A program made the position numbers and the translations under genes. 27,058 nucleotides of DNA from the NCBI GenBank assembly GCA_934090595.1, contig CAKOJO010000011.1:1-27058 (forward strand), in the 5' to 3' direction. A model generated the notes under the pieces. That model did not search any database and had not been told where the DNA came from. It saw only the letters and a list, made by a program, of their open reading frames with translations. Source of the DNA: an uncultured Bacilli bacterium (lineage in GTDB: Bacteria > Bacillota_I > Bacilli_A > RF39 > UBA660). Shown piece after piece: positions 16,116-23,498 of the stretch (position 1 is the stretch's first letter; each line of letters begins with the position of its first letter).

Positions 16116-16140
16116 AAAACTTCCGGAAATAGTATAAAAT
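16112..16140 (+). promoter_or_regulatory. Promoter with internal palindrome, surface protein gene
   Basis: TTGAAA (16112-16117), a 17-base spacer and TAAAAT (16135-16140) lie directly upstream of the poly-G surface gene; the -35 box overlaps the dnaB stop. The spacer holds the palindrome TTCCGGAA (16121-16128), a rare GC-rich site here and a candidate operator. Confidence 0.6.
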
Positions 16141-16156
16141 TAACTTATAAGAAACT

Positions 16157-18010
16157 ATGGAGGTAAAACTATGGAAAACAAATATTCGTATGGGGGGGGG
16201 GCAAAATACTAGAAAGATAAACCCCTTATTTAAAGATGTGAAAGAATATAATAAATATCTATTATCATTAATAGGTATTTTTGTGCTTTTATTAACGGGT
16301 ATTATTTCTTATAATTACACAAATACTTCTTATGCAAAATGGAGTAGTAGTACTGAATCTAAAAATGTATTAAAACTAAGTGTTAAAGTACCTAACATAG
16401 ATGAAAGCGGAGCAAATGCACCAGAACTTACATCAAATATGATACCAGTATATTATGATGAAACAAGTAACGTATGGAGAAAAGCAAGTGAAAAAAATCA
16501 AAAAACAACACTTACTTATGTGCTTGGAGATGTTGATGGTAATGGCATTATAAACAGCTTTGATGCTTCAACGATAGTTCAGTGCAATGCAGGTACCTCT
16601 TTATGTACTAATCCATGGTACTTAATTGTCGGTGATATAAATGGTGATGGGAAACTGACAGATGATGATTGTAATTTGATTCAAGATTATGTTTTGAAAA
16701 ATGAAGTAGATTATCCAATTGGAAAAGAACAAACGGTAATTATTGACACTACTTGGTACAATTATAAAGAAAAGAAATGGGCCAATGCAGTAACTGTTAC
16801 TGAAACAAATAGAGATACATATTTAAAATCAGATGTAGGAACAATAATACCAATGGATGATATAAATACAATGTGGGTATGGATACCAAGATATACGTAT
16901 ACATATTTAAATACAAATACACCACAAAGTATAAACATTAAGTTTGAGAGTGGTACAAACAGTTCTGGTACCATAAAATGTACTGAAGCAGTAACAGGAA
17001 CATCAAGTATCAGTGAAATATGTACTGATACAACAAATGGTTCAATAAAAGTAGGAACAAGTACATATACTCATCCAGCATTCTGGTGGGATAAGAATGA
17101 TGATGGCATAAGAACAGAAGATGAAGAATTAACAGGAATATGGATAGGAAAATTTGAAACATCAAGTGATACTACATGTACAGTAACAGCACATATTAAA
17201 GTAGGATCAGGGTGTAACTTACAAACAATAAGACCTCTTATAAAACCCAATGTACCATCATGGAGAGGGGCACAATTAGGAACATTCTTTAATGGAATAC
17301 AAAAGATGAGAGAAAGTGGAAATCAATATGGATTTGCAACAGCTGATGAAACACATATGATAAAGAACATGGAATGGGGAGCAGTAGCTTACCTATCACA
17401 TAGTAAATATGGAATAAATAAAGAAATAGCAATAAATAGTGCAAATACATATGCAACAGGATGCGGACCACAAAGTGAAGGGTCAATATCAAGTGGTTCA
17501 ACATGTAATGGATACACAACAACACTTGGACAAAGTGCATCAACAACAGGAAATATAAGTGGAGTATATGATATGAGTGGTGGATCATTTGAATACGTAA
17601 TGGGTACTGTAGTTTATAGTGATGGAAAACAAATGAGTGGATATTCAACAACTAATAATTACAATTCAGCATTTACTGGAATCTTATATGATGATGGTAA
17701 GGGAACATCATTCACAGGAACATACTCATTCCCAAGTAAGAGATATTATGATAAATATAGTTATGGAACAAGCAACACAGAATTTACAAGAGGAAAATTA
17801 GGGGATGCAACAAAAGAAATGGCACCAACCGGAACAACAAATAGCTGGTATGAAACTCATTCTCACTTTGTGGGAAGTTCAAACCCTTGGTTCACTCGTG
17901 GTGGAGACTGGAACTATCCAGATAATTCCGGATCATTCGGTTTTGGACGTAACTTCGGGGGTGCTTACAGTAATTATTCATCACGTGCTGTACTCAGTAT
18001 TTTGAAATAA
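16157..18010 (+). CDS. Putative phase-variable surface protein: membrane anchor, dockerin, FGE/C-type-lectin-like domain
   Basis: In the sequence as given the intact 617-codon frame begins at ATG 16157, but that ATG sits in the AUGGAGG ribosome binding site. The ATG that site should serve is 16171, which is out of frame and stops after 13 codons (TAG 16210). A 10-G tract lies between; 9 or 12 G would put 16171 in frame (start MENKYSYGGGQNTRK). After a cytoplasmic tail come a helix (LIGIFVLLLTGIISYNY) and the junction TSYAKW, like TasA/SipW-type substrates. Dockerin loops lie near residues 125-185 (DVDGNGIINSFD, DINGDGKLTDDD). From about residue 310 on the protein resembles formylglycine-generating-enzyme/C-type-lectin folds (MIKNMEWGAVAYLSHSKYG, NISGVYDMSGGSFEYVMG, WFTRGGDWN, SSRAVLSI). 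The last 45 codons differ in codon use. Probably anchored and exposed; ligand unknown. Confidence 0.8.
   Translation: MEVKLWKTNIRMGGGQNTRKINPLFKDVKEYNKYLLSLIGIFVLLLTGIISYNYTNTSYAKWSSSTESKNVLKLSVKVPNIDESGANAPELTSNMIPVYYDETSNVWRKASEKNQKTTLTYVLGDVDGNGIINSFDASTIVQCNAGTSLCTNPWYLIVGDINGDGKLTDDDCNLIQDYVLKNEVDYPIGKEQTVIIDTTWYNYKEKKWANAVTVTETNRDTYLKSDVGTIIPMDDINTMWVWIPRYTYTYLNTNTPQSINIKFESGTNSSGTIKCTEAVTGTSSISEICTDTTNGSIKVGTSTYTHPAFWWDKNDDGIRTEDEELTGIWIGKFETSSDTTCTVTAHIKVGSGCNLQTIRPLIKPNVPSWRGAQLGTFFNGIQKMRESGNQYGFATADETHMIKNMEWGAVAYLSHSKYGINKEIAINSANTYATGCGPQSEGSISSGSTCNGYTTTLGQSASTTGNISGVYDMSGGSFEYVMGTVVYSDGKQMSGYSTTNNYNSAFTGILYDDGKGTSFTGTYSFPSKRYYDKYSYGTSNTEFTRGKLGDATKEMAPTGTTNSWYETHSHFVGSSNPWFTRGGDWNYPDNSGSFGFGRNFGGAYSNYSSRAVLSILK
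16192..16201 (+). repeat. Poly-G tract (10 G), candidate phase-variation switch
   Basis: Ten consecutive G lie 18 bases after the start of the best initiation codon, in DNA where even three G in a row are uncommon. Length change by slippage would move the downstream frame relative to the two ATGs. Confidence 0.75.
17880..18007 (+). other. Variable-region-like C-terminal tail (DGR target candidate)
   Basis: The tail FTRGGDWNYPDNSGSFGFG through SSRAVLSI has the layout of C-type-lectin variable regions in diversity-generating retroelement targets: RGG-x-W-N, a loop rich in Asn, Ser, Tyr and Gly, and a conserved final strand. All three Arg codons are CGT, while the Arg codons read upstream in the same gene are AGA; TTC, TCC, GGT, GGG, TAC and CTC also appear. 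A hairpin follows the stop. No template repeat or reverse transcriptase is in the window. Confidence 0.5.
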
Positions 18011-18012
18011 CG

Positions 18013-18047
18013 AAAACTTAATCATCTAAAAAATGGTTAAGTTTTTT
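18013..18047 (+). terminator. Hairpin/terminator after surface protein gene
   Basis: A 13-bp stem with one G-U pair (AAAACTTAATCAT 18013-18025 with ATGGTTAAGTTTT 18033-18045), 7-base loop, ending in a six-T run. It lies 3 bases after the stop codon, so it also sits where DGR targets often keep a hairpin. Confidence 0.75.
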
Positions 18048-18071
18048 AATGAGAATATATAAAAAATAACT

Positions 18072-18094
18072 TTTTCGTACATTTTGTACGAAAA
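18072..18094. repeat. Perfect 9-bp inverted repeat
   Basis: TTTTCGTAC-ATTTT-GTACGAAAA. It ends in A rather than T, so it is a poor plus-strand terminator; it could be an operator or recombination-linked hairpin. Confidence 0.55.
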
Positions 18095-18132
18095 TTACTA
18101 AAAAAACCATTTTATATAAAAATAATAAAAGA

Positions 18133-18170
18133 TAAAAGTATCGTCTATTTACATTATGATGATACTTTTA
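18133..18170. repeat. Perfect 10-bp inverted repeat with 18-base loop
   Basis: TAAAAGTATC (18133-18142) pairs with GATACTTTTA (18161-18170), followed by TTTT. It may be a second terminator insulating ireB. Confidence 0.5.
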
Positions 18171-18191
18171 TTTTAAAATCTCCCAACTATC

Positions 18192-18220
18192 TTGATAAAA
18201 TATCCTATAAATGATAAAAT
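18192..18220 (+). promoter_or_regulatory. Promoter of the ireB-to-trhP2 operon
   Basis: TTGATA (18192-18197), 17-base spacer, TAAAAT (18215-18220) with TG extension, 31 bases before the ireB ATG. Confidence 0.65.
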
Positions 18221-18231
18221 ATCTTATAGAT
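18194..18231 (+). repeat. 19-bp tandem repeat across the ireB promoter
   Basis: Two adjacent 19-base units (18194-18212 and 18213-18231) match at 17 positions; each starts GATAAAATATC. The first supplies part of the -35 and the second the -10, so the promoter itself seems to be made of a tandem duplication. Confidence 0.6.
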
Positions 18232-18251
18232 ATTTCTAAAGGAGTGATAGT

Positions 18252-18500
18252 ATGGATGACAAGACTATGGTTTTTAATATTGATGATTTAAATAACTACA
18301 TGGTCACTGAAACATTACTTAATGTAAAAAATAATCTTGAAGAAAAAGGATACAAAGGAATAGATCAAATCGTTGGATATCTTCTTACGGGAGATGAAAC
18401 ATATATTTCTAATTATAAAGATTCAAGAAAAAAAATACAAAGTATAGAACGTGAAATAATCATAAAGACACTTGTTAAAAACTATCTAAGAGATTTATGA
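18252..18500 (+). CDS. ireB: IreB-family regulatory protein (UPF0297, YrzL)
   Basis: An 82-residue protein, the family's usual size, with the conserved order MDDKTMVFNIDD, YKGIDQIVGYLLTGDETYIS, and REIIIKTLVKNYL. In Enterococcus IreB is a substrate of the Ser/Thr kinase IreK and affects cephalosporin resistance; Thr5 in DDKTMVF is in the conserved N-terminal site. Strong AAAGGAGTGAT site. Overlaps ruvX by 4 bases, as is common in Firmicutes. Confidence 0.95.
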   Translation: MDDKTMVFNIDDLNNYMVTETLLNVKNNLEEKGYKGIDQIVGYLLTGDETYISNYKDSRKKIQSIEREIIIKTLVKNYLRDL

Positions 18501-18910
18501 GATATTTAGGATTAGACTTAGGCAAAAAATCATTAGGAATATCTTTATCTGATAAACTCGGTTTAATTGCATCATTTTATAAAAATATTAAAAGTGATGA
18601 TGAAGAAGAGTTAATCGAAGAAATATTAAAAATAATTGAAAAAGAACATGTTGATGAAATAGTACTAGGACTACCTAAAAACATGAATGGTTCCTTAGGA
18701 TTTCGTTGCGATGAAACAATAGAGTTTAAAGAAAAACTAGAACAAAGAACAAATAAAAAAGTTCATCTTGAAGACGAAAGACTAACTACCAAAGTAGCAC
18801 AACAAGTACTAATAAATGCAGACATGTCAAGAAAGAAAAGAAAAAAAGTAATTGATGGAGTATCCGCCGTGGTGATACTACAATCATTTTTAGATAAGGG
18901 AGGAAAATAA
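18497..18910 (+). CDS. ruvX: Holliday junction resolvase-like protein / pre-16S rRNA nuclease YqgF (RuvX)
   Basis: A 137-residue RNase H-fold nuclease. Catalytic acids are visible at GLDLGKKSLG, HLEDERLTT and IDGVSAVVIL, and the substrate loop is VLGLPKNMNGS. In E. coli the family finishes the 5' end of 16S rRNA. ATGA overlap with ireB; one base separates its stop from the next ATG region. Confidence 0.96.
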   Translation: MRYLGLDLGKKSLGISLSDKLGLIASFYKNIKSDDEEELIEEILKIIEKEHVDEIVLGLPKNMNGSLGFRCDETIEFKEKLEQRTNKKVHLEDERLTTKVAQQVLINADMSRKKRKKVIDGVSAVVILQSFLDKGGK

Positions 18911-18911
18911 T

Positions 18912-19211
18912 ATGGAAGAAAACAAAAATGAAGAATTAAGAGATGATATGTTTATAGGATTCAATGAAAAAGGAGAACAAAAAACATTTTACAAACTTTT
19001 AGAATTTGATTCAAATGAAACAGGTAAACACTATCTTGCTTACACTGACAATGAAACAGATGAAGAAGGAAACTTAAAAGCATATGGTTCAATAGTAGTC
19101 GAAGAAGGAGATCACACAAAACTTGAACCAATTACAACTGAAAAAGAATGGAAAGTAATTGAAATGGCTCTTAAAGTTTTACAAGAAGAAGTGACAGATA
19201 AAAATGAATAG
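18912..19211 (+). CDS. DUF1292 family protein (YrzB)
   Basis: A 99-residue acidic protein with the DUF1292 pattern: a short beta-rich core (FYKLLEFDSNETGKHYLAYTD), then GSIVVEEGDHTKLEPITTEKEWKVIEMAL. Function unknown across the family, but its place between ruvX and mltG is conserved in Bacilli. AAGGGAGG lies just before the start. It overlaps mltG by 8 bases. Confidence 0.9.
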   Translation: MEENKNEELRDDMFIGFNEKGEQKTFYKLLEFDSNETGKHYLAYTDNETDEEGNLKAYGSIVVEEGDHTKLEPITTEKEWKVIEMALKVLQEEVTDKNE

Positions 19212-20289
19212 TAAGACTAAAAAGAAAAAAGTAAAGTTTAAAAAAGGCTTCAAAATCGGAGTCTTAGTCTTTTTACTTATAATAATCATATTATCAACTA
19301 CTATATACTTATTAACACCAGTATCAAGTAGTACTAAAGAAGAAATAGTAACCATTGAAAGTGGTACATCAACTAAAGAAATCGCAACAATTTTAAAAGA
19401 TAAAAAGCTTATTAAAAGCAAAACATTCTTTACAATATACTCTAAAATAAAGAAAGCAAATTATTACGCTGCATCATATAAATTAAGTCCTAATATGTCA
19501 CTTAATGAAATTATAAATGAATTACAAACAACTGGTACTAATATTAATGAAGTTGCAATAACCATAAAAGAAGGACAAAATATGAGACAAATTGCTAAAT
19601 TAATATCAGAAAATACCAGTATTAAATATGATGATATAATTAAAAAAACAAAAGATCAAAAATACTTAGATAAATTAATTGATAAGTATTGGTTTATTGA
19701 AAAAGATATAAAAAATAGTAATCTTTACTATAATCTTGAAGGGTATTTATTCCCAGATACATATCAAATAGATAAAGAAGAAACTGATATTGAAAAAGTT
19801 TTTGAAGTCCTATTAAATCAAATGGACCAAGTATTAAGTGAATATAAGAAAGATATTGAAAAATCTAACTACAGCATTCACAAACTACTTACTTTAGCAT
19901 CAGTTACTCAAAGCGAAGGTTATAATGAAGATGACTTTAAAAATATAGCAAGTGTTTTTTATAATAGAATGAAAGATGATATGCCTTTAGGTAGTTGTGT
20001 AACATCATACTATGGTGTTAAAAAAGAAATGACCGAAGCATTAACTAATTCTGATATAAATAATCAAAATGCTTACAACACACGCGGTGACAATCCAGCA
20101 TTATTTCCAATTGGACCAATATCCGCTCCTGGTAAGAAAGCAATCGAAGCAGTAGTAAAACCAATTACAACAAATTACTATTACTTTGTTTCAGACAAAA
20201 ATCATAAATTATATTTTACAAAAACACTAAGAGAACATGAACAAACAATAAATAAATTAGAACAAGAAGGATTGTGGTTACAATGGTAG
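19204..20289 (+). CDS. mltG: Endolytic murein transglycosylase MltG
   Basis: A 361-residue membrane-anchored enzyme that cuts nascent glycan strands. A Lys-rich tail and one helix (about residues 17-38) are followed by a LysM-like segment (TSTKEIATILKDKKLIKSKTFF) and the YceG domain with GYLFPDTYQI, LASVTQSEG (conserved catalytic Glu near residue 240), ASVFYNRMKDDMPLGSC, and NTRGDNPALFPIGPISAPGKKAIEA. The usual VExE appears as TQSE with the second Glu kept. Its presence means the cell makes peptidoglycan. Confidence 0.95.
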   Translation: MNSKTKKKKVKFKKGFKIGVLVFLLIIIILSTTIYLLTPVSSSTKEEIVTIESGTSTKEIATILKDKKLIKSKTFFTIYSKIKKANYYAASYKLSPNMSLNEIINELQTTGTNINEVAITIKEGQNMRQIAKLISENTSIKYDDIIKKTKDQKYLDKLIDKYWFIEKDIKNSNLYYNLEGYLFPDTYQIDKEETDIEKVFEVLLNQMDQVLSEYKKDIEKSNYSIHKLLTLASVTQSEGYNEDDFKNIASVFYNRMKDDMPLGSCVTSYYGVKKEMTEALTNSDINNQNAYNTRGDNPALFPIGPISAPGKKAIEAVVKPITTNYYYFVSDKNHKLYFTKTLREHEQTINKLEQEGLWLQW

Positions 20290-20882
20290 AAAAAACATAC
20301 AATGAAATTAAAACAATAAAAGAGTACGCATTAGTAAATAAAGTACCAATTATGGTAGATGATAGCATTGACTTTATAATATCAAAAATACATCAAAAAA
20401 GAGTGAAAAAAGTACTTGAAATAGGTACTGCAATCGGATACTCTGCAATTATGATGGCACTTTCATCACCAAATCTTACAGTGGCTTCAATAGAAAAAGA
20501 TAAAGATAGATACCTTGAAGCAGTAAAAAATATTAAAAAATTTGATCTTGAAGACAGAATAACTCTAATATATAACGACGCCCTTGAAGTATCATTAAAA
20601 GAAAAATACGACCTTATCTTAATTGATGCTGCTAAAAGTAAAAACCTAGATTTTTTCAACAAATTTGAAAAAAATCTAGAACCAAATGGAATAATAATAA
20701 CAGATAACTTAAGCTTCCATGGTTACGTAGAACAAGAACCATCACAAATAAAAAATAGAAACATCAGAGCCTTAGTTAGAAAAATAAGAAACTACATAGA
20801 CTTTTTAGAAAACAATCTTAAATATAAAACAACATTCTATGAAATCGGAGATGGTTTATCAGTTACAGAAAAAAGGATGTGA
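20283..20882 (+). CDS. trmR: tRNA 5-hydroxyuridine methyltransferase TrmR (YrrM, O-methyltransferase family 3)
   Basis: About 199 residues of a class I SAM-dependent O-methyltransferase: VLEIGTAIGYSAIMMAL binds SAM, DLILIDAAKSKNLDFF is the metal and catalytic segment, and DNLSFHGYV follows. Family 3 enzymes in this operon position are B. subtilis YrrM (TrmR), which methylates ho5U34 to mo5U34 in tRNA. The adjacent U32 proteins make that ho5U, which supports the assignment. The frame opens at GTG 20274, but ATG 20283 is more likely, overlapping mltG by 7 bases. Confidence 0.85.
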   Translation: MVEKTYNEIKTIKEYALVNKVPIMVDDSIDFIISKIHQKRVKKVLEIGTAIGYSAIMMALSSPNLTVASIEKDKDRYLEAVKNIKKFDLEDRITLIYNDALEVSLKEKYDLILIDAAKSKNLDFFNKFEKNLEPNGIIITDNLSFHGYVEQEPSQIKNRNIRALVRKIRNYIDFLENNLKYKTTFYEIGDGLSVTEKRM

Positions 20883-20888
20883 TGTAAT

Positions 20889-21713
20889 ATGAAACTATTA
20901 GTCATACCAACATCTATAAATATTAAAAAATATGAGAATGCCTCTGCATTCCTTTTTGGTTTAAAAGACTTCTCATACACAACACCTATATCTATAACAT
21001 TAAAAGATCTAAAAAAAATAAAACAAAAAACAGATAAAGAAATATTTGTAAAAATAGATAAAAACATCTTTAATAAAGATATAGAAAACTTAAAAAAAAC
21101 TCTATTAGAGCTAGAAAAATTAAATATAAATGGAATCTTCTTTTATGATTTATCAGTATTATCATTATCAAAAAAACTAAACCTAAAAACTCCATTAATA
21201 TGGAATCAAAACTTCTTTGTAACCAATTATAAAACATGTAATCATTATGAAGCCCAAGGAGTCTATGGAGCAGTAACATCATCTGAGATAACACTACAAG
21301 AAATCTTAGAAATAAGAGAAAATACTAACTTCAAACTATTTGTTAATATATTTGGTTATCAAATGATGGCATTTTCTAAAAGAAAACTAATTACTAATTA
21401 CTTTAAATATTTAAAAAAGAAAAACTACAAAAGAAATAACTATATAATTGAAAAAGATAAAAAATTCTTAATAAAAGAAACAAAAGAAGGAACAATGATA
21501 CTATCAGATAAAATATTAAATGGATTAAAATATAAGAATGAGTTAGAAAAATCTAAAATAGATTACTTAATATTAGATCAAACAATGATAAAAGATAAAG
21601 ACTTCAAAAAAGTATTACAAGCTATAAAAGAAAATAAAGATATAGATAATATTATACCTAATACAGATACTTTATTCCTAGATAAAAAAACAATATATAA
21701 GGTGAAGAAATGA
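20889..21713 (+). CDS. U32-family tRNA hydroxylation subunit, TrhP1/YrrN-like
   Basis: A 274-residue, strongly diverged U32 family protein. Its position between trmR and the canonical U32 protein matches B. subtilis yrrN (trhP1). The TIM-barrel-like pattern survives (INGIFFYDLSVL, TPLIWNQNFFVTNYKTCNHYEAQGVYGAVTSSEITLQEI, FKLFVNIFGYQMMAFSKR). Only one Cys is present, so it cannot hold the Cys cluster seen in its neighbour and probably acts as a partner subunit. GGATGTGATGTAAT lies before ATG. It overlaps the next gene by 4 bases (ATGA). Confidence 0.75.
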   Translation: MKLLVIPTSINIKKYENASAFLFGLKDFSYTTPISITLKDLKKIKQKTDKEIFVKIDKNIFNKDIENLKKTLLELEKLNINGIFFYDLSVLSLSKKLNLKTPLIWNQNFFVTNYKTCNHYEAQGVYGAVTSSEITLQEILEIRENTNFKLFVNIFGYQMMAFSKRKLITNYFKYLKKKNYKRNNYIIEKDKKFLIKETKEGTMILSDKILNGLKYKNELEKSKIDYLILDQTMIKDKDFKKVLQAIKENKDIDNIIPNTDTLFLDKKTIYKVKK

Positions 21714-22891
21714 AAAGAGTAGAACTACTTTCTCCAGCAGGAGACCTAGAAAAATTAAAAATTGCCTATCTTTATGGAGCAGATGCTTGCTACATCGGAG
21801 GAAAAGAATTTAGCTTAAGAGCAAATGCTAATAACTTTTCCCTTGAGGAAATAAAACAAGCAGTAGACTATGCCCATAAACTAAATAAAAAATTATATGT
21901 AACTACTAATATTGTTTTTCATAATGAAAACTTAAATGGAATAATAAAATATCTAAAATCTTTAGAAGACATAAATGTTGATGCCATTATCTTAAGTGAT
22001 CCCTTATTAATAGATATAGTAAAAAAATACACACCAACCTTAAGAATACATATAAGTACTCAGGCTTGTACTACAAATGGTGAAACAGTAAACTACTTTA
22101 AAGAAATGGGAGTAGAACGTGTCGTGTTAGCAAGAGAAGTGTCACAAGAAGATATGAAAGAAATATATGATAAAACACATATGGATTTAGAAGTCTTTCT
22201 ACACGGTGCAATGTGTACATGCTATTCAGGAAGATGTGTTTTATCAAATTACTTTACTAATAGAGATTCCAATCGCGGAGGATGTGCCCAAGTATGTAGA
22301 TTTGTCTTTGATTTAGACAAGAAAAGAAATACAAAATACTCAATTGCAACCAAAGACTTAAACCTTTCAAGTAAAATTAAAGACCTAATAGAAACAGGAG
22401 TTGCATCTTTAAAAATCGAAGGAAGAATGCGTAGTACTTATTACGTTGCAACAGTAATTAATAGTTATCGAAAACTAATAGATGCATATTATAATAATAA
22501 CCTAACCGAAGACTTATTACACCATGAACAAAAAATATTATCAAGAGTAGCCAATAGAGAATCAACTACTCAATACTTTGATCATCAAGCAGATTATAAT
22601 GATCAATACTATCTTGGAAGAGAAGAAGTATCAAACCAAGACTTTTTAGGAATAGTACTAGACTATGATAAAAAAACAAAATATGCAACCATTGAACAAA
22701 GAAACTACTTTAAACCAAAACAAACTATTAATATATTTGGACCAAATAACATAGACTTTGATATTAAGATAGATAAAATATATGATGAGGATTTCAATGA
22801 ACTTGATGCAGCTAGACATCCTAGACAGATACTTAAAATAAAAGTTGATCAAGAACTAGAAAAAGACTCTATTTTACGGGTAAAGTTTTAG
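21710..22891 (+). CDS. trhP2: U32-family tRNA hydroxylase TrhP2 (YrrO)
   Basis: A 393-residue canonical peptidase-U32 protein; the family is now known to act in prephenate-dependent ho5U34 tRNA hydroxylation (TrhP). N-terminal ELLSPAGDLEKLKIAYLYGADACYIGG and the Cys motif at about residues 165-200 (FLHGAMCTCYSGRCVLS, then RGGCAQVCRF) are intact, as is SLKIEGRMRS. AAGGTGAAGAA precedes ATG. It ends the operon; a new promoter for greA follows at once. Confidence 0.9.
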   Translation: MKRVELLSPAGDLEKLKIAYLYGADACYIGGKEFSLRANANNFSLEEIKQAVDYAHKLNKKLYVTTNIVFHNENLNGIIKYLKSLEDINVDAIILSDPLLIDIVKKYTPTLRIHISTQACTTNGETVNYFKEMGVERVVLAREVSQEDMKEIYDKTHMDLEVFLHGAMCTCYSGRCVLSNYFTNRDSNRGGCAQVCRFVFDLDKKRNTKYSIATKDLNLSSKIKDLIETGVASLKIEGRMRSTYYVATVINSYRKLIDAYYNNNLTEDLLHHEQKILSRVANRESTTQYFDHQADYNDQYYLGREEVSNQDFLGIVLDYDKKTKYATIEQRNYFKPKQTINIFGPNNIDFDIKIDKIYDEDFNELDAARHPRQILKIKVDQELEKDSILRVKF

Positions 22892-22908
22892 AAAAGTACC
22901 CAAAAAAC

Positions 22909-22937
22909 TTGACAAAATGCAAAAAAAATAGTATCCT
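22909..22937 (+). promoter_or_regulatory. Promoter of greA
   Basis: Perfect TTGACA (22909-22914), 17-base spacer and TATCCT (22932-22937), 36 bases before the greA ATG. Confidence 0.75.
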
Positions 22938-22972
22938 TTTAGAGAACTTATTAATTTAGAGGTGAATTTAAA

Positions 22973-23446
22973 ATGAACAATAAAAAACCAATCCTTTTAA
23001 CAAAAGAAGGATATGAAGAAATAAAAGAAGAATTAAACGATTTGATAAATGTTAAAAGACCTGCGAACATTGAAGCAATAAAAGAAGCAAGAGCACTTGG
23101 AGACCTTTCTGAAAATGCAGATTATGATGCTGCAAGAAATGAACAAGCTGAAATAGAAGCAAAAATTAAAAAATTAGAAACTATTTTAGAAAATGTTCAA
23201 ATAATTGAATCAGTTAGTACTGACGAAGTAGGAGTAGGAACAACTGTAAAAATAGCTTATATTGACGATGAAGATGATATTGATCAATACAAAATCGTTG
23301 GATCTCAAGAAGCAGACCCATTTGAAAGCAAAATATCAAATGAATCTCCAATCGCTAAAGCCCTAATGGGACACAAAGTCGGAGATATCGTTTCAGTAGA
23401 AAGTCCAAATGGAAGTTACGAAGTAAAAGTAATAGAAATTAACTAA
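22973..23446 (+). CDS. greA: Transcription elongation factor GreA
   Basis: A 157-residue GreA, the normal length. The N-terminal coiled coil (LTKEGYEEIKEELNDL) has the acidic tip motif LGDLSENADYDAARNEQ, which enters the RNA polymerase secondary channel and stimulates cleavage of backtracked transcripts; the C-terminal FKBP-like domain ends ESPIAKALMGHKVGDIV. GAGGTGAA binding site. It has its own promoter and terminator. Confidence 0.98.
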   Translation: MNNKKPILLTKEGYEEIKEELNDLINVKRPANIEAIKEARALGDLSENADYDAARNEQAEIEAKIKKLETILENVQIIESVSTDEVGVGTTVKIAYIDDEDDIDQYKIVGSQEADPFESKISNESPIAKALMGHKVGDIVSVESPNGSYEVKVIEIN

Positions 23447-23474
23447 AAACAGATGAAATTAATCTGTTTTTTTT
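23446..23474 (+). terminator. Terminator after greA
   Basis: AAAACAGAT pairs with ATCTGTTTT around a 7-base loop, followed by four more T. The left arm begins at the last base of the greA stop codon. Confidence 0.85.
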
Positions 23475-23475
23475 G

Positions 23476-23481
23476 TATAAT
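23476..23481 (+). promoter_or_regulatory. -10 box of mutS
   Basis: A perfect TATAAT lies directly after the greA terminator and 17 bases before the mutS start codon. No good -35 is visible, and the 5' leader would be very short. Confidence 0.45.
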
Positions 23482-23498
23482 ATTATGTGGTGAGCAGT

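Noticed and set aside
17289..17651. Antisense open frame inside the surface gene
   Set aside because: Its composition is a shadow of the sense codons, it has no ribosome binding site and no family pattern; the same holds for the other antisense frames.
16157..18010. Frameshifted pseudogene
   Set aside because: The long frame is otherwise intact, with promoter, ribosome binding site and terminator; the only defect is the length of a homopolymer, better explained by phase variation or a read error.
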